Assembly (NCBI GenBank): GCA_022606425.2
Contig: JAHDVF020001050.1
Coordinates: forward strand, 310,001-374,000
DNA: 64,000 bases
Origin: Lepidostoma basale
Lineage: Eukaryota; Arthropoda; Insecta; Trichoptera; Lepidostomatidae
Direction: 5' to 3'
Below the pieces are notes generated by a model. It did no database searches. It was given only the letters and a program-made list of their open reading frames with translations, and was not told where the DNA came from. The position numbers were made by a program, and so were the translations under genes. Below are positions 20,611-29,691 of this stretch, in pieces (position 1 is the stretch's first letter; every line of letters begins with the position of its first letter).

Positions 20611-21084
20611 TAAAATATATTAGATTATGTTTACACTTTTTACTTGTTTATGTTTATTTCGCTAGAACATAGTTCCGGAATGTTGACGTTCTCTCTAACA
20701 AATTCCATGCATAAGAATTCAGGTATCCCGTGTAATATTTGTTTATAAATATATTTCAAAAAGTTATTTCGAAACACGCGTATCATATACCACGCACCGT
20801 CTTTTCCACACATATCAGACGAAATTCATATTTGAAGCGTTTTCTCTCGCCGCTAGGGGTCCTTTGAAACAAAATTGGGGGGAAGGGGGGGGGGGTGCGC
20901 AGCCACCTCCCCCCACTCCGACTCAGATCATGTCTCGTGACACATATCGTGGACTGTCATTCAAAGAGGCGTTAATTATTATATTTTCCCTTTTATGTGT
21001 AATGATGCATAAATCTTTCGTAACTCTTAATTGAACGCAGGGAACCTGATCATGATCAAACATATTTTTATTTTAAAACACAAA
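20611..21084. other. Unassigned DNA with a G-run
   Basis: 20874-20900 is a G-rich run (GGGGGGAAGGGGGGGGGGGG) followed by CCTCCCCCCACTCC, able to form a hairpin or G-quadruplex. Otherwise featureless. Confidence 0.4.
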
Positions 21085-21240
21085 CTGCAGTTGTTATAAT
21101 GCCCTGAAGAAGCTTGGGTCCAAGCGAAACTATTTGGCATCAATTATAATAACGATACGGTGATTAAATACAAAGTTTTTTAAAAATTAATTTTACCTAT
21201 ATATTTTAAAATATCAAACCACAAAGTGAGTGCTTCATAT
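21085..21240 (+). mobile_element. Family-4b solo hammerhead-bearing element
   Basis: A non-palindromic copy containing the ribozyme-like core at 21096-21142 and a downstream block (ACAAAGTTTTTTAAAAATTA, TATCAAACCACAAAGTGAGT) that is recognisably related to the flank of the palindrome at 48045-48285. This ties two differently sequenced cores to one element lineage. Confidence 0.7.
21096..21142 (+). ncRNA. Hammerhead-like ribozyme core
   Basis: Order: AUGCC (outer helix strand), CUGAAGA (21104-21110, an exact CUGANGA core), A, GCUUG-GGUC-CAAGC hairpin (21112-21125), GAAA (21126-21129), ACUAUU, U at 21135 as cleavage position, then GGCAU closing the 5-bp outer helix. Deviations: one extra base between core and hairpin, and stem III is barely formed. 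Self-cleavage is inferred, not shown. Confidence 0.7.
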
Positions 21241-21408
21241 AAAAGGTTAAATTATTGTTTGAAGAATAATATTAATCGTTGTATAATCGTTATTCATCTC
21301 ATTTCTGCGGTACAATATTAATTCTATTTGATTTATTTTTAATAATAATGTCATATTGTAGAAATAAGGAAAGTTGAACATATCTGCTTTAAATTATTTT
21401 ATATAATA

Positions 21409-21548
21409 ACTAACTAACCAACTAACCATCACGCCGTCTCTCCGAAAGGGTAGGCAGAAAGAATGGACTGTCACACTTTTACTGATGCGGCACTCCATCC
21501 TTCTCTTTTCGCCCCGCGGGAGACGCGGTGTGATGGGTTGTTGTTTTT
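21409..21548 (-). repeat. Twin LINE 3'-end composite, copy 1
   Basis: On the minus strand a LINE-A-like 3' end in antisense (CACACCGCGTCTCCCGCGGG) is joined through GCCGCATCAGTAAAAGTGTG to a normal LINE-A 3' end with (GTTA)n. The same junction occurs at 31037 and 57308. Confidence 0.85.
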
Positions 21549-21858
21549 ATATAGTAAGAAATGTAAAAATGAAGTGAATGCTTTGCGAACGAAAGCGTTA
21601 TGAACAAAATAACGAAATGTTCCATAAAGATAGTTTGGACACACACATAATGAATAAACAAACGAAAACATTAACGATGTTAATGGAACACGAAATCGAA
21701 GTAAAATCTGAAAAGCGCCGCACGATGAAAGCAATCAAATAAGTGTCGTCCAGATGAATAGTAGAAGAAATTTTTTTTTTCATAGTATGTGCATCCATGA
21801 TACGATATAAGAATATAGAAGAATCTAAAGAAATATGTCATAATATAATGGTATGTAG
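21549..21858 (+). pseudogene. LINE-A 3' end, degraded
   Basis: Plus strand: SECFANESVMNKITKC-like text, then IVWTHT, DVNGTRNR, and RYKNIEESKEICHN; many frameshifts and a missing tail. Confidence 0.65.
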
Positions 21859-21861
21859 GTT

Positions 21862-22200
21862 CATACACTCTAACTCATTACAAATGAGGAGGTTCTCAGC
21901 AGAGTTGAAGAGAGTAGGCACATGTTGAACACTATAGCGGAGAGGCGCGCAAGAAGGATTGGTCATGTGTTGCGACACGAATGTTTCCTACATGATGTGT
22001 TGGAGGGAATGGTCGAGGGATCGATTGGCAGAGGACGATCGCGCCAAGAGTACCTAGACCAGATTTGCCGAGATATGGGCTGCACCTCTTTTGCGGAGTT
22101 GAAGAGAGTTGCCGAGGACCGAGCGGAGTGGAAGAGGAGATGCGTCGCTCGTATATACACTCTAACTCTTCGAAGAAACGATGTTATGATTAGTTAATCG
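21862..22200 (+). pseudogene. LINE-K 3' end
   Basis: TNEEVLSRVEESRHMLNTIA, ERRARRIGHVLRHECFLHDV, GSIGRGRSRQEYLDQICRDM, FAELKRVAEDRAEWKRRCVA. An open stretch of about 105 codons without a stop, ending MIS-stop, making it one of the better preserved LINE tails. Homologous to 50985-51485. Confidence 0.85.
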
Positions 22201-22439
22201 ATTGTATCCTTATTATAAATAACAAAAAAAGAAAAGAGAAAATTACAGATACACCATTGTGAATGACTGTGGAGCATGTCTGTGTTGGATTATGGCGGGA
22301 GATTATCTCTTCCAGGGGACTTCATGTTTTTAATGCAGAAAGAAAATAAATAACCATTTTTAAAGCAGACTTTGAGCTGTTGACTGAAACTTATTCCGTA
22401 GCGCTTCAACCTTGTACGTGTGTATAATACAGAGATGGC

Positions 22440-23098
22440 CTATCGATGGTGTGCAGTTGGAAATGCAGTTCACCAAGGAAATTTCGAGTATATATCGAAT
22501 TTCGTAGTAACTTGGAGTACCGCTCTATCATTTGGGACCCCAGAGAAAGAACAGTCATCTTGGAACTGGAAAGGATCCAGAAACGAATTTTAAGGTATTT
22601 ATACCTCAGTGAGTATAACAATTATCCTTTTGTACCCCTCACTGTTTCTTTCAGGAGTGTTGGGTTTCAACACTCTTGAAGCTCGTTGAATTATCTTTCT
22701 GGGAAAGCATTTTTTTAACCTTTTATCCGGAGGTATTTTCAATCCATGAATACTGAAGGAGCTAAATCTGTACGTTCCCCATAGTTATAGCAGAGCAAGG
22801 GGGCATATATTATTTTATGCCCCAAATTGCCGCACAGAGGCCCTTCGAGGTTCTCCTGTATTGAAAGCGATTCGTCTCTTAAATGAGGTTGCAAAAGAGA
22901 AAGACCTCTTTGGATGCAATTATGGCGAATTCGTAAATACCCTTACGATAAAGGCAGCAAGCAAATACCTGGCTTTTCCTATTCATAAGGTACTATGTAT
23001 ATTTCCTTTAATATATTTTTTTTCACCCTTTACATCGATTTGGCTCGCGCTGTTATAATGATAGGAGTTTTTTCAACAAAATAATAATAATAATAATA
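22440..23098 (+). pseudogene. LINE-J 3' end with SINE-like tail
   Basis: EFRSNLEYRSIIWDPRERTV, LERIQKRILRYLYLSEYNNY, then frameshifts: LSGGIFNP, VPHSYSRARGHI, SPVLKAIRLLNEVAKEKDLF, GCNYGEFVNTLTIKAASKY. Jockey/CR1-type ORF2 C-terminus. The 3' end from about 23021 (TTTACATCGATTTGGCTCGC) to the (AAT)n at 23080 is the same as the AAT-type SINE tail, with no SINE body before it. Confidence 0.88.
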
Positions 23099-23129
23099 TT
23101 ATGTCTCATTGAGTATTATCAACAATCTC

Positions 23130-23372
23130 TTATTTATTGTTTCTTGAAGAATGATGTAAAATTCTATATTTCATAATTAATACGAATGAAAAAATCTGTT
23201 TTCTAGATGTTTTATTAGAGGTATTTTATGTGAATGAAATGTTTTGCCTGTCTTAGGCATAATCAAATGACATTTAATAATACCTAGGACAAGTGAAACT
23301 TGTCATTCACTCAAAATATAATAAAACTTCTAGAAAACAGACGATTTCATACGTATTGATAATTTATTCTTC
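23130..23372. mobile_element. Family-1 palindromic element
   Basis: Arms CTGTTTTCTAGATGTTTTAT and its complement enclose two diverged cores. Minus (left): UUGAUUA-U-GCCUaagacAGGC-AAAACAUUUC. Plus (right): UUAAUAA-U-ACCUAGGACAAGU-GAAACUUGUC. Flank TTGTTTCTTGAAGAATGATG is typical of full-length copies. Confidence 0.8.
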
Positions 23373-24279
23373 TCCTTCTTAAGTTTCAATTCAAAGGATC
23401 AGTTTTCACGTTCATTATTATAATCCCTGCTGGTTCATGGGATGTCACTTGAACCTATTTAATGTGGTTGTTTTCCTTTGCGTTCTACGTATGATTTTTT
23501 ATACAATAGGTTATTTGATTATTCTTATGGCACAAATATAAATAAAACGTATTAATGAACTTTGAAAATTTGATTATTGGATATCACTTTAGGGTAACAT
23601 TCTAATAATCAACGCATATATCGTTATTTATCTTCTGATTTGCTGTTGCCTATCGTTTGAGATGGTCACATCTAGTCTCCGAGGCTCGAGTCGCCATTGT
23701 TTGCAGGGCTCCGCCGTGTTGACACCTAAAATCCTTGGTCTTGAATGAGGCGAGATTTCTAAAGGATTTACTAGAGATGTGGTCATAATCTCGTGTTAGT
23801 ATATTCTGTGACCAAACCGCAAGGATCTTACTTCCTTCAGATTCTCAAATCAGCTTTGATGTTGACCCTCGCATATTCCTTTCTCGTGTGGTCTCTCTGT
23901 CTTCGATATCCGATATCCCGACTGTAATAAGCATTTTCGGCTCGACGCAATGTGTTTGATTATATATTCAGGATATTGTTATCCACTCTGTTAGCACATA
24001 GGTACAACATCCCATGGACACCTTTGATATAAATGTAATCCACAGCATTAAAATATATTTTGTAAGCATAGTTTGAATTTATACAGCATAAATTTATATA
24101 ATGACTAATAGAGATGAAATAATCCACAGTGTCAAGCCACAACTTCTAGTTCTGTGAAATGCGTTAGGATATAAAAAAAAATATAACTCAACCGATTGGG
24201 TCAAGTTTTGGCAACGAAGCTGTGATGGCTGGCTACTCTAAGCGAAGCTGCTTGAAGAACTAATCTATTGAGCAGTAAT
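23373..24279. other. Unassigned DNA
   Basis: 23640-23950 has more balanced composition (CCGAGGCTCGAGTCGCCATT) and no repeat match; I could not read a protein there. The rest is A+T-rich. Confidence 0.35.
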
Positions 24280-24326
24280 ATGTCTTTTGGGATCTTGAGA
24301 AAATCTTTATAACTCGTCTTTCTGGA

Positions 24327-24368
24327 CCGAGGTTTCGGAGATCGCTGCAATCTCCATCTTCAGGGTGG
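24327..24368 (-). ncRNA. Hammerhead-like ribozyme core, left arm
   Basis: Minus strand: ACC, CUGAAGA (complement at 24357-24363), U, GGAGA-UUGCAGCGA-UCUCC, GAAAC (complement 24332-24336), CUC, GGU. The right arm has CGUC where this has CCUC, so the stem III palindrome ACGU is broken here. Confidence 0.6.
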
Positions 24369-24519
24369 TTATAAATCTGTGGTGGGTAATGTATTCTTAA
24401 CTATAATATAATGCTTACTAGCTCAGAGAACAAATGGCTGTCAACTTTGCTCTAACATTGCCGTCGACACGGCACAACGTAAAAAAAGTTAAACATATAT
24501 TACTCACACATATTTATAA

Positions 24520-24566
24520 TCACCCTGAAGATGGAGACTGCTACAATCTCCGAAACGTCGGTCCAG
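24520..24566 (+). ncRNA. Hammerhead-like ribozyme core, right arm
   Basis: ACC, CUGAAGA (24525-24531), U, GGAGA (24533-24537), 9-nt loop, UCUCC (24547-24551), GAAA (24552-24555), then ACGUC with U-C at 24558-24559 as the cleavage dinucleotide and GGU closing on ACC. The ACGU self-complement gives only a 2-bp stem III, as in minimal hammerheads that work as dimers. Confidence 0.72.
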
Positions 24567-24624
24567 AAAGACGAGAAACACAAATTTTCCCAAAACCCCA
24601 AAAAAACATATTGCTACCAAAAGT

Positions 24625-25154
24625 GAAAATCTACGCAGTTATTTTATTGAGCAGTAGAATTTTTATAATTTTATAATAGTTATTTCACATGATGTGTCAA
24701 GAAACCGCCATCTGTTGATAGGAGCAAGTTTACTTCCGGGGCATTAAGTTGTTAGTGGGTTCCGATTCCTCTTTAATTATAAGGCAGTCCTACAGGCGAG
24801 GGTAAGTAAGTGCGCGTTTTATAAACCCTTTTAATAAATTCGGAGCACTTATCACCCACCCTTTAGCGTCAGCTCTCGCCTCTCTCCCCTCTCATAGACT
24901 GGAAGGGTGGTTCGTGACATTTTACAGAATATTTAATAAACAAATGACGAGCATATTGATTTAACTATTAAATACAAGCGTCAGATAAAAATTGTACACA
25001 TAAATAACATATTTTCTTATTAATAAATGATTACAATAAAAATTCGCAGACTCTTGATTGTTATAAATAATTTCACAACACGTAAATGATACACTTGGAT
25101 AGTTAAAGTTTATATGAAAATGCAGAACAAATGATTGAAAATGTAGAATAAAAT
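24625..25154. other. Unassigned DNA
   Basis: No family recognised. 24770-24910 is slightly richer in G+C. Confidence 0.35.
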
Positions 25155-25433
25155 TAGATAAAAATATGTCCAAACCGTCTAAGTGATTCTTTCATAATTT
25201 TATTTAGAACGCATTTATCCATTATAACTTTCCTTACTTTATCAAAAGGTATTCTATCATTTATCCTACTTTCATTCTTCATCTGTCAACTCCAACCTTC
25301 ACTTCCGTACACAAGGGTCGACATTACAACCCTATTGTACTCTACCGTCTATGATATTTTTGAGTGCACTATTTTGTTTCAAGGACCATCCCTTCTTTCG
25401 ATGTCTTTCTCCATTTTTCCATTTCTTATAACT
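25155..25433 (-). pseudogene. LINE-A fragment, degraded
   Basis: Minus strand matches the RRVGAGN..., TLVYGSEGWSW, ESRINDR, ESLRRFGHI regions with many indels; the 3' half is absent. Confidence 0.65.
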
Positions 25434-25435
25434 TC

Positions 25436-25573
25436 AAGAGACAATAAAATGGCAATACATTAGCTTTCTATCACATGTGATGAGAATAAATATGACAGCT
25501 ATACCCTTTACTTCGATTTGGCACGCGCAGTAATGAGGTAAAAAGCGATTCAACAAAATAATAATAATAAAAT
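25436..25573 (+). mobile_element. tRNA-derived SINE, 5'-truncated, AAT tail
   Basis: Starts in ACAATAAAATGGCAATACAT, continues CACATGTGATGAG, CTTCGATTTGGCACGCGCAG and ends CAACAAAATAATAATAATAA. The tRNA-like head is missing. Confidence 0.85.
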
Positions 25574-25848
25574 AATGAATGAAGAAAGAATGGTAAAAAA
25601 AATATTTTTTAACGATGTAAATAGAACTAGAAATAGAAGAAGACCGAGAAAAACGTGGCACGATCAAATAAATCAAATAATGAATGTCGGCCACGTGAGG
25701 AGTCAAAGAAATCGACCCGCGTGCATGACACGATGTATGAATGTTGAGGAAGCGAGAGAAATATGTCAGGAAAGAAAAGTGTGGCAGTCCATTCTTTCTG
25801 CCTACCCCTTCAGGGAGACGGCGTGATGGTTAGTTAGTTAGTTATAAT
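25574..25848 (+). pseudogene. LINE-A 3' end, open to its stop
   Basis: MNEERMVKKIFFNDVNRTRN, RRRPRKTWHDQINQIMNVGH, MTRCMNVEEAREICQERKVW, QSILSAYPFRETA-stop, then (GTTA)n. 83 codons without a break but severely 5'-truncated. Confidence 0.9.
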
Positions 25849-25902
25849 AGTCATAGTACACATTTCGGCAATTGATTTATCTGGAAAGTATGTTTTTATT
25901 AT

Positions 25903-26352
25903 TAACTAACTAACCATCACGCCGTCTCCCCGAAGGGGTAGGCAGAAAGAATGGACTGCCGACATTCAATATTTGATTTATTTGATCGTACCACGATTTC
26001 CTCGGTCTTCTTCTATTTCTGGTTCCATTTATATCATATATTACCTCTTCATATTCGTGAAAGTACGTTCAGAAGACAAATACTCTTGACTCTGGAGAGT
26101 ATTATGTATTCCTAATGTCGAACCATCTCTCATGCGTTCCTGGTATTATATATTTATTATGTTTTACCTGTTCTCAACAGATGCCTTAAACTATACAAAA
26201 TGTTAGTAATGTCTTTTGAGAAAATAAACTGATTTGATTTGATTTGATTCATGCACAGAGTATACAAACATTCGTCTTAGAGATCTCATTTCTACTGCAT
26301 TTATTCTACTTTCATCCTTGTTTAGCCAGTTCCATGCTTCGCTTCCATAATA
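25903..26352 (-). pseudogene. LINE-A copy interrupted by LINE-G
   Basis: Minus-strand LINE-A: 26250-26352 reads YGSEAWNWLNKDESRINAVEM, RSLRRMFVYSVHE; 25903-26040 holds RTRNRRRPRKSW region and the CGGCGTGATGG end with (GTTA)n. In between lies a plus-strand LINE-G tail, and about 200 bp of LINE-A is missing. Confidence 0.85.
26042..26249 (+). pseudogene. LINE-G 3' tail
   Basis: GTACGTTCAGAAGACAAATA, CCTAATGTCGAACCATCTCT, TCATGCGTTCCTGGTA, GTTTTACCTGTTCTCAACAG, then AAACTGATTTGATTTGATTT. Matches the reverse complement of 12480-12680 and 37447-37660. Confidence 0.88.
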
Positions 26353-26399
26353 AGGTATGTAAGTAATTGAATACTCGTATAATGAAAACAATAATTGTA

Positions 26400-26695
26400 G
26401 TTGGGATATCGCCGGCCGCCTCAGAGAGACGTGAATTAGTGATGGGTTTCCAGTAGCTCTGGCCGCTAGTTCCTACCCAGGCTAGCCTGCGAGCTATAGC
26501 CGCTAGCCGCTAGCCGCTAGCTAGAAGCCAGCAGCCCGCATCCGCTAATCCGCACCCTTATCTCGCGATAACACTACAGAGGTCCTGTGAAGTCGAGAGC
26601 GCTAATCCTTTGACCCGGAAGCCGATTCCCATTTCTGACGTTTTTAGTCCTGATTGGCCTGTGATGGCCGCAAGCGTTTTATTATTAATATTCTA
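26400..26695. other. G+C-rich islet
   Basis: Contains TAGCCGCTAGCCGCTAGCCGCTAGCTAG (a short GCTAGCC tandem, 26495-26522) and a balanced-composition 3' part. No repeat match; open frame 26610-26798 runs into a transposon and is not a gene. Confidence 0.4.
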
Positions 26696-26719
26696 CATCA
26701 CCCATTGTACTATCTACAT

Positions 26720-27296
26720 CAGGCATGGGCAACCTTTCCTAGGTCTGGGGCCAAATAATAATTCTGTCTCCCTGTCAAGGGCCGGACCAAATAATTAATC
26801 GTAATAATGTAATATTAAATTAAATAAAGCACATCGCTACTTCTTATATATTTTTTTATTTATATAATGAACGACATAATATCATATACTGATTACAAAA
26901 TTTTGTGTGAAGATTGGCCTTGTACTTGAATTATAAGACTATCAATATTGGCGTTGGTATTGCTTAATGATAATCGCATAGAATTTTCGAGATTTTCATG
27001 TGTTATCCTCGATTGAATTTTTGATTTAGTGTGTTTCATCCTCGAAAAAAACTGTTCACATGTATATACGTAAATTTGTATATTTTTCTTCCACCAAATA
27101 TGATTTATAAAAATCCGTCAAAGCAACATTGTCAAATTGTGATTTTACTTTGGTACGTATACGAGTTTCGCCGAATCACTGCAAGCGCTTGTTTCATCTG
27201 CATTATTTAAACTATAATTTTATTTGTCTATCACTTCGCTGAGATGAATCAGGGCCGGACAAAATAGCTCCGCGGGCCGGCGGTTGCCCATCTATG
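26720..27296 (-). mobile_element. hAT transposon remnant
   Basis: Termini CAGGCATGGGCAACC (left) and GGTTGCCCATCTATG (right) are imperfect inverted repeats, flanked by a perfect 8-bp duplication ATCTACAT (26712-26719 and 27297-27304). GGGCCGGAC sits inside both ends. On the minus strand the C-terminal hAT dimerisation segment survives. The element is internally deleted to 577 bp. Confidence 0.92.
26893..27075 (-). pseudogene. hAT transposase C-terminus
   Basis: Minus strand: IYVYTCEQFFSRMKHTKSKI, then IQSRITHENLENSMRLSLSN, IDSLIIQVQGQSSHKIL-stop. The CEQ-FS-MK--KS--R--LT-E-L---LRL pattern is the dimerisation region of hAT transposases of the GTF2IRD2/ZBED-like group. N-terminal zinc finger and catalytic DDE parts are gone. 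Confidence 0.85.
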
Positions 27297-27424
27297 ATCT
27301 ACATAGTACTCGCCATATAATGAGGTTGTATAAGAGCTTTCTGTATGTTTAGACTCTTAAAGCATTAAGAATAATTAAAATGTATATTAATCACGTTAAA
27401 TGTTGTCTTTTTTTATTTTAAATA

Positions 27425-27692
27425 AAAATTAAGAATAAATTGTATCTCAATAGATACGAAGATTCATATTGTTTTTTTTTTAGAAACAGAATATGGTGGC
27501 CGAGGCGTTTACAGGACTTATGACCTGTCATTGGTTGGGTTAAAAGATCGCTTTATGTTAACAACATTCCCCATTCTGCCCTTCTTACGACCAACACTTC
27601 TGACAAATTTTTGAAAAATGTTTATATGCTACTATGTTGAAATACACTTCAAATTTTTAAAGGTCAATCTACACTAGCGCCATCTATTAAGA
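27425..27692 (+). repeat. Dispersed 260-bp repeat R, copy 1
   Basis: ATTGTATCTCAATAGATACG, AATATGGTGGCCGAGGCGTT, CTGTCATTGGTTGGGTTAAA, ACATTCCCCATTCTGCCCTT and ACTAGCGCCATCTATTAAGA all recur in order at 28866-29130. GGTGGCCGAGGCGTT is like a tRNA A box, but the B-box position (GGTTGGGTTAA) is weak. No protein. Confidence 0.8.
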
Positions 27693-28004
27693 ACATTTGA
27701 AAGCATTAAGCAGAAAATCTTTATTAATGCAATGTGAAAGGCTTCGCAACTATCATACATTGCTAGACAACGCCTGGAGATCCAATCTTCAATTTTTGTG
27801 CTTTTAACTTTGACCAGTTTTTATACAATTTGTTTTTTTGAATGTATACAAATACAAAATTTCATCGCCATTATCTTTATTAAATAAAAGATCATTCATT
27901 ATCAAATTAAGTTCTTCATACGAAAGTAAAAATAATATTAAGTTTACTTGGTGCAAGTATGATAAGAAGAGGTTACTCATGTACTGATATGTATATGTCC
28001 ACTA
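27693..28004. other. Unassigned A+T-rich DNA
   Basis: Nothing recognised. Confidence 0.35.
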
Positions 28005-28375
28005 AAAAAAAACATCACACCATTTCTCTGGAGGGGTAGGCAGAGAGGATGGATCGCCACAATGCTCTGTCCTGGCATACCTCTCGGGCTTCCTCTACAT
28101 TCATACATCTTACCATGCACGCACGTAGATTATTTCGACTTCTTCTTTTAGTAATGTTGCTTACTTAGCATCAAGTCATCAAAACACCACATGTGATTCT
28201 GTATATGTTTGTTCCTTATATTTTTGGACTCTATCACGTGGCCGACATTTAATATTTGTTCGAATTGATCGTGTCACGTTTTCCTCGATTTTCTTAAATT
28301 TTCAGTGCCTTTTACATCGTTTACAAATACTTTCGTTGCCTTTCTTTCTTCATTTATCTTTAATTACACGTACGA
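28005..28375 (-). pseudogene. LINE-A 3' end with internal insertion
   Basis: Minus-strand LINE-A end (CACGATGTTTTTTT side at left, SILSAYPSREMV-like, CMNVEEAREVCQDRALW) is interrupted at about 28150-28235 by unrelated A+T-rich DNA, then continues with the NVGHVI, KTRHDQ, RKRKS regions. Confidence 0.7.
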
Positions 28376-28865
28376 CGTAAATTATCACGAGTTTCGGCAT
28401 ATATTATGTAAGTAGGTGAATAATAACTAAAACTTTCCCACTCAAATACGCAGAAATGTTTCTTGAAATATCCGATCGATTTGGGTAGGTTAGAAAAATA
28501 GAAAATTTTGGGGGAAATTTGTATTTCCTCGATACAAAAATGGAGAGCGAGTCATTACAAAAACGTTCCGTGGAATATGATATCAACAGGGAATAAATTA
28601 TATATTTCTTTCTACAATGTCGTCATTAATGAGTCTCCATACATTATGCTACCTAATACATGAGTTCTCATTCTATACAATCTTTGTTACGATTTTTCGC
28701 ATTAAAAATGTATACCCACAAAGTAAACCTCCGTGATGTAATTTTTTATTGATTTGAATAATGATTCGCATGTTTTTTTTTTAACTACTGTTTTTATTTT
28801 CATCGGTATTGTAAAAATAACACAGATAAAGACATTCAGTGCGAATTTTTTTATAATTCTACTTT
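28376..28865. other. Unassigned A+T-rich DNA
   Basis: Nothing recognised; a 60-codon minus-strand frame (28404-28586) has no motif. Confidence 0.35.
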
Positions 28866-29130
28866 ATTAAGAATTAATTGTATCTCAATAGAGACGAAGA
28901 TGTAAATTATTTGGAAACAGAATATGGTGGTCGAGGCGTTTACAGGACTTATGACCTGTCATTGGTTGGGTTAAGCGATCGCTTTATGTAATACAACATT
29001 CCCCATTCCGCCCTTCTTACGAACACCACGTCTGACAATTATTTTTGGAAGTTGTATATTATATGCTACCATTTGAGAAACATTTCACATATTTTAGTTC
29101 AATCTATACTAGCGCCATCTATTGAGACTC
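28866..29130 (+). repeat. Dispersed 260-bp repeat R, copy 2
   Basis: Second copy of the unit at 27425, same orientation, roughly 80% identical by eye over its length, with small indels. Confidence 0.8.
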
Positions 29131-29284
29131 ATGCTTACAGATTCTACTTTAAATTGAGTTAGAAACTAAGCTGTAATGAAATGTTACAACTAGGCACTAA
29201 GTAGATTAACCAACTTGGTGAAATAGCAGAATGCAACATAGTTGTTACCATAAACGTTACATGACCAAGAATGATTAATGTGAT

Positions 29285-29440
29285 AAGGATACTTACTTTT
29301 GCCGTTTGTCGTCCACTGCTGAACGTAGACCTCTCCTAAAGCATGCCACTGCCCCCTATCCATTGCCACTCTCATCCATCCAGGTCCAGCAATGCTCATA
29401 ACATCGTTGATCCAGCGGGCAGGGGGACGTACAACTCTGA
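29285..29440 (-). pseudogene. LINE-M terminal fragment
   Basis: Minus strand: GPGWMRVAMDRGQWHALGEV, YVQQWTTNGKSK. The W-R-A-DR--W---EVYVQQWT pattern is the extreme C-terminus of an insect LINE ORF2; a GTTGTACGTCCCCCTGCCCG stretch upstream fits the PPARWIND segment. Confidence 0.75.
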
Positions 29441-29494
29441 GGATAAAGGTATATAGGTATATAAATAAAAACGTACTGTCCAGAGCGCCAAAAT

Positions 29495-29608
29495 ATCATA
29501 CTTGTATTTCTAAAATGACAAATTATAAAAATACGTTTTTACGTACTTAACTTAACTTTTACGTACGTAAAATACGTACAAGTGTTACTTTAGAAATACT
29601 AGTATGAT
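29495..29608. repeat. Short inverted repeat (MITE-like)
   Basis: ATCATACTTGTATTTCTAAA (29495-29514) faces TTTAGAAATACTAGTATGAT (29589-29608), one mismatch in 20, with inner CGTTTTTACGTAC/GTACGTAAAATACG also complementary. Similar text occurs near 30530-30590. No GAAAC core, so it is separate from the hammerhead group. Confidence 0.7.
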
Positions 29609-29691
29609 ATGTTAACCGTATCATTTTTTAATTAGAATTCGTATTTTAATTAGAGTTTTCTTTGTATGCAATGTAAAATACGGATATGTAT

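Larger units (their letters stand above)
24280..24620. mobile_element. Family-4 palindromic element
   Basis: Left arm (minus) and right arm (plus) both read CUGAAGAUGGAGA and CUCCGAAAC, separated by about 150 bp. Both keep an exact CUGANGA core, GAAAC, a 5-bp hairpin and the ACC/GGU outer helix. No coding content. Confidence 0.85.

Noticed and set aside
23640..23950. Balanced-composition stretch as a host exon
   Set aside because: No open frame longer than a few dozen codons and no recognisable protein text on either strand.
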